Notes under the pieces: generated by a model
The model's input: only the letters and a program-made list of their open reading frames with translations
What the model was told of the DNA's origin: nothing
Databases searched by the model: none
In this document: in pieces, positions 1 to 7,757 of the stretch
Numbering within the stretch: the stretch's first letter is position 1
How the letters are laid out: each line of letters opens with the position of its first letter
Assembly: GCF_008642275.1 (NCBI RefSeq)
Contig: NZ_CP029189.1
Location: 806,001 to 870,000 of the forward strand
Source: Streptomyces venezuelae
GTDB taxonomy: Bacteria; Actinomycetota; Actinomycetes; Streptomycetales; Streptomycetaceae
Direction: 5' to 3'
Length of the DNA stretch: 64,000 nt
Position numbers and translations under genes: made by a program

Positions 1-120
1 GTAGTAGACGGCGGCGACGGCGAGGATGCGCAGCACGGTGGACCCGAGACGACCCTTCTCCGTGCTGCCCACGACAGCAGTCTGCGCTCGGATCCGGCCC
101 CCGGCGAGCCCAGCGGCCAC
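1..120 (-). CDS. N-terminus of a probable membrane sensor protein (partial, runs off left edge)
   Basis: Forty codons read leftwards from a GTG at 120 without a stop to the window edge. The translation has a short polar N-terminus and then a hydrophobic start, LRILAVAAVYY. This resembles the first membrane helix of MASE1-type integral membrane sensors, which in streptomycetes are often fused to SpoIIE phosphatase domains. It lies 17 bp downstream of another SpoIIE phosphatase on the same strand, which fits a paired regulatory unit. An ATG at 131 is in a different frame. The MASE1 assignment rests on a few residues and is tentative. Confidence 0.35.
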   Translation of the reverse strand, partial: MAAGLAGGRIRAQTAVVGSTEKGRLGSTVLRILAVAAVYY

Positions 121-137
121 GGTGGCCGCATCAGCGG

Positions 138-968
138 TCAGCCCGGCGCCCGGGGGCCGTCGTAGCGGACGACGAGGACCGCGGCGTCGTCGCGGTGTCC
201 CGTCAGGTCGGCCACCTTGACGACGGCGGAGGCCAGTACGTCGGGATCGGCGTCGAACCCGGCGCGCACCAGTCTGGCCACCTCGGCCAGACCGGCCTCC
301 ATCGGGTACTGCGGGCCTTCCACCACTCCGTCGGTGAGCAGGACGAGCACTCCCGCCTCGGTGAGACGCCGGTGGGTCACCGGGTACCGCTCACCCGAGA
401 CGATGCCGAGCGGGGGCCCGCCGCGGTCGAGGGCGATGCCGTGCCGGCCGTCGGCGGTGGCCCAGACCATCGGTACGTGGCCGGCCCTGGAGACGCTCAT
501 GTCACGGCTGACCGGGTCGAAACGGAGGAAACAGCACGTCGCGAAGAGGCCGCACCCCATGCCGATCAGCAGGTCGTTGGCGCGGCCCAGTACTTCCCGG
601 GTGTCGCTCGTCGTCTGGGCGAGGGCGCGCAGGCTGGTGCGCACCTGTCCCATGAAGGCGATGGCCTCCACGTCGTGGCCCTGGACGTCGCCGACCGTGA
701 GGCCCAGTGACCCGTCGTGCATGACGAAGGCGTCGTACCAGTCGCCGCCCACCTCCAGACCGCCCCGGGAGGGCGCGTACCTGGCGGCCAGGCTCAGTCC
801 GGGCAGCTGCGGCAGTCCGGGTGGCAGCATGTGGCGCTGCAGGGCCACGGCCAGCTCCACCCTGGCCCGCTGGTACTCGATCCGGTCCAGGGCCTGATCG
901 ACGAGCTGCCCGAGGGCGACGAGCAGTTCCTGCACGTTGTCGGGCTGCTCGGAACGGTGTCCGCGCAT
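138..968 (-). CDS. PP2C-family SpoIIE-type serine phosphatase (RsbU-like)
   Basis: A 276-residue soluble protein. Residues about 10-50 form a helical, coiled-coil-like region. A PP2C/SpoIIE domain follows, with the metal-binding motifs GGDWYD, GDVQGHD, LLTDG and the terminal HRDDAAVLVV. Family members dephosphorylate anti-anti-sigma factors and so free alternative sigma factors. There is no sensor domain, so a partner must supply the input, perhaps the membrane protein encoded just downstream. I chose ATG 968 because a GGGAG Shine-Dalgarno sits about 6 nt upstream. A GTG at 989 in the same frame is the alternative and adds seven residues. Confidence 0.85.
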   Translation of the reverse strand: MRGHRSEQPDNVQELLVALGQLVDQALDRIEYQRARVELAVALQRHMLPPGLPQLPGLSLAARYAPSRGGLEVGGDWYDAFVMHDGSLGLTVGDVQGHDVEAIAFMGQVRTSLRALAQTTSDTREVLGRANDLLIGMGCGLFATCCFLRFDPVSRDMSVSRAGHVPMVWATADGRHGIALDRGGPPLGIVSGERYPVTHRRLTEAGVLVLLTDGVVEGPQYPMEAGLAEVARLVRAGFDADPDVLASAVVKVADLTGHRDDAAVLVVRYDGPRAPG

Positions 969-1049
969 GACGGCTCCCGGCTCTCCCACAGCCTCTTCAG
1001 GCCACCCTAGCCGCTGCTCCGGCCCGCCTCCACAGGGGCGGTCCCGTGC

Positions 1050-2660
1050 TCAGGGCCCGATCTCGAACTCGGGCGCCCGGAGGGTCTTCAGGCATTCGGT
1101 GTTCGGCGCGGCGGGGTCGTCGAAGAAGGAGACGGTGATCTCCTGGGCGCACTCGGAGGTGGCGAACACCACGTGCGGCTCGTAGGGGACCGTGACGACC
1201 TTGGCCTTGTCCAGCGTCCGGGCGACGTACGGCCCGTTGTCCGCTCCGGTCTGGGAGTCGAACCCGCCCGACAGGGCGAGGGTCGGGATGTCGCCTCGGG
1301 TGACGTCCCGGATCGAGGGCGACGCCGGGGGAACGTTCCAGGCGGCGCAGTCCGGGCGGAGGAAGCCGAGCTGCGGGGCTTCGGCCTGTACCGTGCGGGG
1401 GAAGGACGGGAAGGCCTGCTGTCCGCCCCGCAGCGCCTCCTCCTGGCTCTCGTACGGGGTCCACTCGCTGCAGAAGACGCCGTAGACCAGGCCGTGCGCC
1501 ACCCGTCCGACGGCCTGGGGGCTGAGCTTGCCGCCCGCCCACTGCTGGGCGATCCGCTGCGGCTTGCCGTGTGCGAGCTCGTCGAGCGCGGCCGGGACCT
1601 GGGGGGCCACGTGGGTGGCGGAGGTCATCCAGTTCACCAGGGCTCCGCCGTCCAGGACCACCTTCACCGGCTTGTCGCTGCCGGGGAGGGTGACGGTGGT
1701 GGTGACCGGCTTGGCTTCGAGTTCGCGGACGAGCCGGTCGAAGGTGGCCGACAGGTTCGGATAGCGCTTGTTGCAGGCCGGCTGCTCCGCGCAGGCCTTG
1801 AACAGGCCGTCGAAGCCCTGCCGGGCGCTGCTCCAGGTCCCCGCCGAACCGGACCTGGAGGGCGGCAGTATGCCGTCGATGCCCACGGAGCGCAGGCCCT
1901 CGGGGTGCAGGCGCATGTAGACCAGTGCCAGGTGGGTGCCGTAGGAGATCCCGAACAGGTTCCACTGCTCGATGTCCAGCGCCTTGCGCAGGTCCTCGTA
2001 GTCGGCGGCGCTCTCGGTGTCGTTGTAGGCGGCGAGGTCGATCCCGCGGGCCGCGAGCCGGTCGCGGCAGGCCTTCGTGGCCTCGACGTGCAGGCGTTCG
2101 GTGGACGGGGCGCCGGAGACGAGTCCGACGGCGCGTGCGTTGAACTCGTCGATGTTGGGGCAGAGGAGATCGGGGTCGGCCGAGTACGTACCGCGCTGGG
2201 ACATGAAGATGACGTCGCGGTCACGGTTCAGGCCGCCGTCGATCGCCATCTTCGCCTCGCCCACGGCGTCGTCGCCGGGGCCGCCCGCGAGCCACACGAT
2301 GGGGTCGGGTTTCGGGTGGTCGCTCGCGGCGGGCACGATCGCGACACCGAGTTCGATCGTCCGGCCGTTCGGGGCGGCGCGGTTCTCGGGCACGGTGAGG
2401 GTTCCGCAGCGGGCCTTGTCGAGGGCCTGGATCGGTTCCGGCGTCCTGGGACAGGGGCCCGGTTCGAAGCGGGCGTCGCCCACCGTGCGGGCGACCGTGC
2501 CGGTCGGCGCGTCGGGGCCGGGGCTGGTGTCGGTGCGGGACTGCGCCTGAGCGGACGCCGTGAGGAGGCCGGTGACGAGGAGACCGGTCACCACGCCGGC
2601 CGGTGCGGCCAGGAGCCGTCGTGCGGTGGGGCGCCGACGGGGCGCGGGGTGCAGTGGCAT
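1050..2660 (-). CDS. secreted alpha/beta-hydrolase, tripeptidyl aminopeptidase (TAP) family
   Basis: A 536-residue preprotein. Residues about 1-40 form a signal peptide with twin arginines, a long hydrophobic core and an AQA-type end. The mature part is an S33/TAP-like alpha/beta hydrolase. The nucleophile is Ser239 in GISYG, the probable acid is Asp468 in GGFDSQTG, and the probable catalytic His is His496 in EPHVV. Relatives (Tap, SlpD, SlpE) cut short peptides from the N-terminus of extracellular proteins. A GGGAGG ribosome site precedes the ATG. The gene starts only 12 bp after the stop of a similar gene on the same strand, so the two are probably co-transcribed tandem paralogues. The exact substrate is unknown. 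Confidence 0.88.
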   Translation of the reverse strand: MPLHPAPRRRPTARRLLAAPAGVVTGLLVTGLLTASAQAQSRTDTSPGPDAPTGTVARTVGDARFEPGPCPRTPEPIQALDKARCGTLTVPENRAAPNGRTIELGVAIVPAASDHPKPDPIVWLAGGPGDDAVGEAKMAIDGGLNRDRDVIFMSQRGTYSADPDLLCPNIDEFNARAVGLVSGAPSTERLHVEATKACRDRLAARGIDLAAYNDTESAADYEDLRKALDIEQWNLFGISYGTHLALVYMRLHPEGLRSVGIDGILPPSRSGSAGTWSSARQGFDGLFKACAEQPACNKRYPNLSATFDRLVRELEAKPVTTTVTLPGSDKPVKVVLDGGALVNWMTSATHVAPQVPAALDELAHGKPQRIAQQWAGGKLSPQAVGRVAHGLVYGVFCSEWTPYESQEEALRGGQQAFPSFPRTVQAEAPQLGFLRPDCAAWNVPPASPSIRDVTRGDIPTLALSGGFDSQTGADNGPYVARTLDKAKVVTVPYEPHVVFATSECAQEITVSFFDDPAAPNTECLKTLRAPEFEIGP

Positions 2661-2672
2661 CTGCCCTCCCGG

Positions 2673-4250
2673 TCAGTTCGGGGCGATCGTGAACGGTTCG
2701 GGCCTGAGGCCGTCCGCACAGCTGGTGTCGGGCGCGGTCGGGTGGGCGAGGAACGATGCGAGGATGCGCTGGGCGCAGGGCGACTGCGGGACCACCCAGT
2801 GGCCGATTCCGGGGATCTGCACGGCGGTCGAGCGGGACAGGTCGCCGGCCACGCCCTTGGCCCAGCTCGCCCCCGTCTTGACGTCGAACGTCCCGGACAG
2901 GAGGAGCGCCGGCACCGGGCTGACCGTGGCCACCCGCTGGACGGACGCGCGGTCCGGTACGTTCCAGACCCGGCAGACCGGGTACTGGTAGGGCAGTTGC
3001 GGCACCTGGGCCAGGACGGTGTCCGGCCATCCGGGGAAGGCCTGGCGTCCGGCCTTCAGCACGTCGGCTTCCGAGTGGCCCGGTGCCCACTCGCTGCACG
3101 CCACCGATTCCGTCAGTCCGTGTGCGAACGCGCCGACGTTCTGGACGGAGCCGGCCGCACGGGCTTTCGCGAAGCGTTCCGGGTTTCCGTCGCGGAGTTC
3201 GTCGAGCGCCGCCGGGATGTCCTTGGGCCGGACGCCGAAGGCGACGATCACGTCCATCAGCGCGCCCCCGTCGAGGACGACCTTGACCGGCTTCCCGCCT
3301 CCGGGCGGCGGGACGTTCAGCGTCAGGGGGTGTGCCTCCAGCTTGCGTACCTGCTCGGTCAGGGTGCGGGGCAGGTCGGGGTACCGGTTCTTGCAGGCGG
3401 GCTCGGCCGCGCACGCCTCGAAGATGTTGCCGATCCCCTCGGCGGCGCTGCTCCATCCCCAGGGCAGCGCCGCGCTCCGGGGCGGTGTGACCGAGTCGAT
3501 GGCCAGCGCGCGGATTCCCTCGGGGTGCAGGCGCAGGTACGTGAGGGCCAGGTCGCTGCCGTAGGAGTACCCGTAGACGTTCCACCGGGGGATACCCAGT
3601 GCGGTGCGCAGGTCGGCGAAGTCGGCCGCGTTCTCGGTGGTGTTGTAGGCGCTCAGGTCGACGCCGTCGGCCGTCAGGCGGTCCCTGCACTCCTTGACCG
3701 CCTTCAGCATGAGCTGCTGGGTCGGCTCCGTGCCGTAGCGCAGGCCCACGGCCTGCGCGTTGAAGCGGTCGATCTCCGGGCAGGCGAGGTTCGGCCGGTT
3801 GTAGAGGTTGCCGCGCTGGGCCATGACGATCAGTTCGCGGTCCTTGTTCAGGCCGGACTCGACGAGGAACGGAATGTCGTCGAACGTGTCGCCACCGGGG
3901 CCGCCCGCCATGAAGACCACGGGGTCCTGGGCCGGCTTCGCCGGTTCGGCGGCCGGGATGACCGCCACGGCGAGCTCGATGGTCCGGCCGTCGGGGCGGG
4001 AGCGGTTCTCGGGGACCTCCAGGACACCGCAGCGCGCGCCGGCGAGCGCTTCGATCGGCTCGGGCGGCTGCGGGCACGGGCCGGGTACGAACCGGGGCGG
4101 GGCCGCCGCTGCGGTCCGGGCGGCGGAGGAGGCGGACGGGGCGGGGCTCTGGGAGGACGGTGACGCGGCGCCGCTCGGTACGGGGCCGAACGCTGCCAGG
4201 GAGACCAGAGCGGCCGCGGCGGTCACCGCGTGGATGGCGTGCTGTGGCAT
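2673..4250 (-). CDS. secreted alpha/beta-hydrolase, TAP family (paralogue of the gene at 1050)
   Basis: A 525-residue preprotein with a cleavable signal peptide (hydrophobic stretch at about 5-30) and a short Ala/Ser/Pro-rich linker. The hydrolase domain has Ser229 in GYSYG, Asp456 in SGTFD and His484 in GIGHW, a complete TAP-type triad. The reading frame stays open upstream to 4448. I placed the start at 4250 because that ATG has GGAGGAACG before it and begins a normal signal peptide. Several stretches match the neighbour at 1050, for example GGPGxD near the N-terminus and SRPxDxR-type spacing around the nucleophile, so the pair looks like a tandem duplication. Predicted role: extracellular aminopeptidase. 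Confidence 0.87.
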   Translation of the reverse strand: MPQHAIHAVTAAAALVSLAAFGPVPSGAASPSSQSPAPSASSAARTAAAAPPRFVPGPCPQPPEPIEALAGARCGVLEVPENRSRPDGRTIELAVAVIPAAEPAKPAQDPVVFMAGGPGGDTFDDIPFLVESGLNKDRELIVMAQRGNLYNRPNLACPEIDRFNAQAVGLRYGTEPTQQLMLKAVKECRDRLTADGVDLSAYNTTENAADFADLRTALGIPRWNVYGYSYGSDLALTYLRLHPEGIRALAIDSVTPPRSAALPWGWSSAAEGIGNIFEACAAEPACKNRYPDLPRTLTEQVRKLEAHPLTLNVPPPGGGKPVKVVLDGGALMDVIVAFGVRPKDIPAALDELRDGNPERFAKARAAGSVQNVGAFAHGLTESVACSEWAPGHSEADVLKAGRQAFPGWPDTVLAQVPQLPYQYPVCRVWNVPDRASVQRVATVSPVPALLLSGTFDVKTGASWAKGVAGDLSRSTAVQIPGIGHWVVPQSPCAQRILASFLAHPTAPDTSCADGLRPEPFTIAPN

Positions 4251-4398
4251 GTGTTCTCGTTCCTCCGCCGCCTTGCGCGGCGGCTGCCCCGCCGGGCAAG
4301 GCGGCAGCGGTTGGGACGGAACGCTCGTTCCCGACGCTACCGGGTGGACCGTACGCACGCACGCGGAGCGACCGGCGGCCCGCAGCGGCCCGGGCGTG

Positions 4399-4420
4399 CC
4401 CGGCCGGTACCACGGCCGGG
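4399..4420 (-). terminator. inverted repeat downstream of the SpoIIE phosphatase gene
   Basis: Perfect 8-bp arms, CCCGGCCG and CGGCCGGG, with a 6-nt loop. It lies 90 bp past the stop of the phosphatase gene and upstream of the TAP pair. There is no T-tract, as is usual in streptomycetes. The 4251-4509 gap holds nothing else I can recognise. Confidence 0.4.
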
Positions 4421-4509
4421 GTACCGTGCGCGGGCTGTCCTCCGGCATCCGGTGCGGCGGGACTCCCCTGCCGTCGTCGTGCGCCGGACGGCAGAAGGAG
4501 GGATCGTCC

Positions 4510-6600
4510 TCAGCCGCGCGGCCCGGCCAGGGGCTGCTCCGTCCAGATGGTCTTGCCGGTACCGGTGAACCGGCAGCCCCACCGGTCGGTGAGCTGGGCC
4601 ACGAGGAACAGGCCCCGCCCGCCCTCGTCGGTTTCCCGCGCCCGGCGCAGGCGTGGCTGCGTGCTGCTCGGGTCGGACACCTCGCAGACGAGGACCCGGT
4701 CGCGGATCAGCCGGAGCCCGACCGGTCCCCCGGCGTAGCGGATCGCGTTCGTGACGAGCTCGCTGACGACGAGTTCGGTGACGAAGCCCAGCTCGTCCAG
4801 CTGCCAGTCGGACAGCTGGCCCACGACCAGCTCGCGGGCGTGCGCGACGAGCGAGAGGTCGGCGTCGAGTTCCCACTCGGCCACCTGGTCGGACGGGAGT
4901 GCGTGGATGCGGGCCAGCAGCAAGGCGGCGTCGTCGACGGGCTCTTCAGGCCGCACCCCGTCGAAGACGGTCCGGCTGAGCTCGTCGAGCGGCAGCGTTC
5001 TCGGATCGGCTCCGGCGAACGAGCCGCGCAGTCTCTCCATCCCCTCCTCGATGTCGCCGACCCGGCTCTCGACGAGTCCGTCGGTGAAGAACGCGAGCAT
5101 GCTGTCGGGCCGCACGACGAACTCGGTCACCTGGAACGGCACTCCGCCCACCCCCAAGGGCGGCCCCGGCGTCACGTCGAGGAAGACCGGCTCCCCGTCC
5201 GGCGGCAGCAGGACCGGTGGCGGATGTCCCGCGGCGGCGACGGCGCACCGCCCCGCCACCGGGTCGTAGACGGCGTACAGGCACGTCGCTCCCAGCACGG
5301 CGGGCTCGGAGCGCTCCGCGCGGTCCGAGCGGGACTCGCTGGTCATCTGCTCCTCGGAGAAGCCGAGTACCAGGTCGTCCAGGTGCGTGAGGAGCTCGCC
5401 CGGATCCAGGTCGAGGTCGGCGAGGGTCTGTACCGCGGTCCGCAGCCGTGCCATGGCCGCCGTGGCGTCGAGGCCGTGGCCGACGACGTCTCCGACGACG
5501 AACGCGACGCGCAACGAGGGCAGGGGGATCACGTCGAACCAGTCTCCGCCGACGCTCAGGCCGTCGCCCGCCGGCTGGTAGACGCCCACCGTTTCGGCGG
5601 CGGCGGAGTCCAGGGCCGAACGCGGCAGCAGGCTCCGCTGCAGGGTGACCACCGACCGGTGTTCCTTGGTGTAGCGGCGCGCGTTGTCCACGCCGAGTGC
5701 CGCTCTGGAGACGACGTCCCGCAGGAGCGCGGCGTCCTCCTCACCGAACGCGTAGGGCAACTGGCTGCGCCAGACGGTGACGCAGCCGAGGATCAGGCCC
5801 CGGGCGTAGAGCGGCATGGCTACGGAGGAATGCGCTCCGCTCGGGACGAACAGCGGCAGGGCCTTCGGGTCCACACCGAGCTTCGCCTGCAGGACGGCGA
5901 CGTCCGGCACGAGCACGGGCAGCCCCTTCATGAGGGGACGCATCAGCGTGCTGTCCGTCACGGGAGGCAGTGCCTCTCCCACCGCCAGCAGGTCCTCGGC
6001 GGATATCTCCGGGCTCTGCGCGGCGGCGGTCCGGCGCAGGCGGACGTCGCCACTGGTGTCGAAGCGCGGGGGCTCGTCGCCCACCAGCACGTTCTCCGCG
6101 ATGTCCACGGTCGCCAGGTCGGCGAAGTCGGGGACGAGCAGATTCACCAGGGTCTCGGCCATCTCGATCACGTCGAGGGAGGTGCCGATGCCCGCTGCGG
6201 CGGCTTGGGAGAGCCCCGTCCGGCGTCTGTGCGCGTCCCGCTCGGCGGCCCCCTCCGCCGTCTCCTCCGGGGTGAGGAGGACGAGCCACTGCGTACCGGT
6301 GCCGGGACCGCCCGGGGCATGAGCCGTGAGCGGGACGACGGTGCAGACCAGCGGGGGCTGCCGCGCCGTCCGGCCGGCGCCCGGGGCGGTTGTCAGGTGC
6401 CCGGTGCGTCCCGCGTCCGTTCCGGCGCGCGGCAGCATCCCCAGCAGGGGGACGCAGGTCCGGCCCGGCGAGCAGTCCAGCAGCGTCGCGGCCCGCTGCG
6501 AGCGGGCGAGGACCACGCCCTCCTCGTCCAGGACGACCGCTGCCGTGTCGCCGACGGTGGCCGGGACCGGCCCCGGGCCGCGGTGCTCCGGTTCACGCAT
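4510..6600 (-). CDS. multidomain SpoIIE phosphatase/anti-sigma kinase (PAS-like, GAF, PP2C, HATPase)
   Basis: A 696-residue regulatory protein. An N-terminal PAS-like segment (about 15-130) is followed by a GAF-like domain (about 150-320). A PP2C/SpoIIE domain (about 340-560) carries GGDWFD, GDVVGHG, FFTDG and DDAALLL. A C-terminal RsbW-like HATPase has the N-box ELVTNA and GGRGLFL. Such proteins combine the phosphatase and the kinase of a partner-switching sigma-factor cascade in one chain. The ATG has GGAGG upstream. The protein is close in layout to the one at 53042, including the WxEQ(P/S)L C-terminus, so the two are probably paralogues. The signal it senses cannot be told from the sequence. 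Confidence 0.88.
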   Translation of the reverse strand: MREPEHRGPGPVPATVGDTAAVVLDEEGVVLARSQRAATLLDCSPGRTCVPLLGMLPRAGTDAGRTGHLTTAPGAGRTARQPPLVCTVVPLTAHAPGGPGTGTQWLVLLTPEETAEGAAERDAHRRRTGLSQAAAAGIGTSLDVIEMAETLVNLLVPDFADLATVDIAENVLVGDEPPRFDTSGDVRLRRTAAAQSPEISAEDLLAVGEALPPVTDSTLMRPLMKGLPVLVPDVAVLQAKLGVDPKALPLFVPSGAHSSVAMPLYARGLILGCVTVWRSQLPYAFGEEDAALLRDVVSRAALGVDNARRYTKEHRSVVTLQRSLLPRSALDSAAAETVGVYQPAGDGLSVGGDWFDVIPLPSLRVAFVVGDVVGHGLDATAAMARLRTAVQTLADLDLDPGELLTHLDDLVLGFSEEQMTSESRSDRAERSEPAVLGATCLYAVYDPVAGRCAVAAAGHPPPVLLPPDGEPVFLDVTPGPPLGVGGVPFQVTEFVVRPDSMLAFFTDGLVESRVGDIEEGMERLRGSFAGADPRTLPLDELSRTVFDGVRPEEPVDDAALLLARIHALPSDQVAEWELDADLSLVAHARELVVGQLSDWQLDELGFVTELVVSELVTNAIRYAGGPVGLRLIRDRVLVCEVSDPSSTQPRLRRARETDEGGRGLFLVAQLTDRWGCRFTGTGKTIWTEQPLAGPRG

Positions 6601-6672
6601 GTCGCCTCCACGCGCCGTCGCCTTCAGTATCGTCCCCGGGCGCAGACCCGGCGACGTGGGAGGGGGCGGTGC

Positions 6673-6695
6673 GGGGGCCGCCCGCGACGGCCCCC
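6673..6695 (-). terminator. terminator hairpin of the betaine operon
   Basis: Perfect 8-bp arms, GGGGGCCG and CGGCCCCC, with a 7-nt loop. It lies about 90 bp beyond the last gene of the choline/betaine operon and before the start of the phosphatase gene at 6600. Confidence 0.5.
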
Positions 6696-6781
6696 TCCAG
6701 CCGGTGGCGCGTCGCCGGTCCGCGCCGCTCGCGGGCGGAAGTGACGCCCGGGGTCGGCGACTCGGCGACAGGGCCCGCGGG

Positions 6782-7756
6782 TCAGGACGGGAGCCACGAC
6801 CGCCAGGTGGCCTCGTTCCGTTCCACCCACCGGGCCGCCGCCTCCTGCGGCGACAGCTTCTCCTCGGCGATCATCAGGGCGACGTCGTTCTGCATCTCGG
6901 TCGTCCACCGGAACTTCTTCAGGAAGGCCGCGGCGTCACCTCCGCCGTCCGCGAAGCGGGCGTTGAGGAACTTCTGCAGCGGGGTGTGCGGGTAGGCGCA
7001 GGCCACCTTCTGCGGGTCGGTGTCACAGCCCTTTTCGTAGGCGGGCAGTTCCACCTCCGTCATCGGTACCTTCTCGAACAGCCACTGGGGTTTGTACCAG
7101 TAGCTCAGGAAGGGCTTCTTCTCCTTGGCGAACTGCCTGATCTGCGTGATCTGCGCCGCTTCCGATCCCGCGAACACGACCTGGTAGTCGAGGTCCAGGT
7201 TCTTCACGAGGGCCTTGTCGTTCGTCACGTAGGACGGGGAGCCGTCCAGCAGCTGGCCCTTGCCGCCGCTCTCCGCGGTGCGGAACTCGGCGGCGTACTT
7301 GTCCAGGTTCTTCCAGTCGGTGACGTCCGGGTGTTCCTCGGCGAAGTAGGTCGGCACGAACCAGCCGATGTGGCCGGTCACCCCGAGGTCGCCGCCCCGC
7401 GCGATGGTCCCCTTGTCGTCGATGTACCGCTTCTCCTGCTCGGGGTGGCCCCAGTCCTCCAGGATGGCGTCCACGCGGCCCTGGCTGAGCGCGTCCCAGG
7501 CCGGTACCTCGTCGATCTGGACGGTGTCCACGCGGTAGTCGAGCTCGTGCTCCAGCAGGTACTGGGCGACGGCGACGTTGGCCTGTGCGCCCACCCACGA
7601 CTGCACGGAGAGGGTCACCGTACGGGAGCCCCCGGCGTCGGCGTACGGGGAGGCCTGGCGGGTCATGTCGGCGGCACCGCAGCCCGTGAGGGCCGTCAGG
7701 GCGAAGGCGAGGCCGGCCGCGAGCGCGGCGGAGCGGGTACGTCGTGTGCGAGCCAT
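6782..7756 (-). CDS. glycine betaine/choline ABC transporter substrate-binding lipoprotein (OpuAC/ProX-like)
   Basis: A 324-residue lipoprotein. An Arg-rich N-terminus and a hydrophobic stretch end in a lipobox with Cys at LTGC, so it should be anchored to the outer face of the membrane. The rest matches the OpuAC fold for quaternary amines, including QSWVGAQ near the mature N-terminus, ILEDWGHP and SYWYKPQW. Its aromatic residues are typical of the box that holds the trimethylammonium group. ATG 7756 comes one base after the stop of the permease gene, so translation is probably coupled. It is the last gene of the betB-betA-ATPase-permease-receptor operon. Confidence 0.9.
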   Translation of the reverse strand: MARTRRTRSAALAAGLAFALTALTGCGAADMTRQASPYADAGGSRTVTLSVQSWVGAQANVAVAQYLLEHELDYRVDTVQIDEVPAWDALSQGRVDAILEDWGHPEQEKRYIDDKGTIARGGDLGVTGHIGWFVPTYFAEEHPDVTDWKNLDKYAAEFRTAESGGKGQLLDGSPSYVTNDKALVKNLDLDYQVVFAGSEAAQITQIRQFAKEKKPFLSYWYKPQWLFEKVPMTEVELPAYEKGCDTDPQKVACAYPHTPLQKFLNARFADGGGDAAAFLKKFRWTTEMQNDVALMIAEEKLSPQEAAARWVERNEATWRSWLPS

Positions 7757-7757
7757 G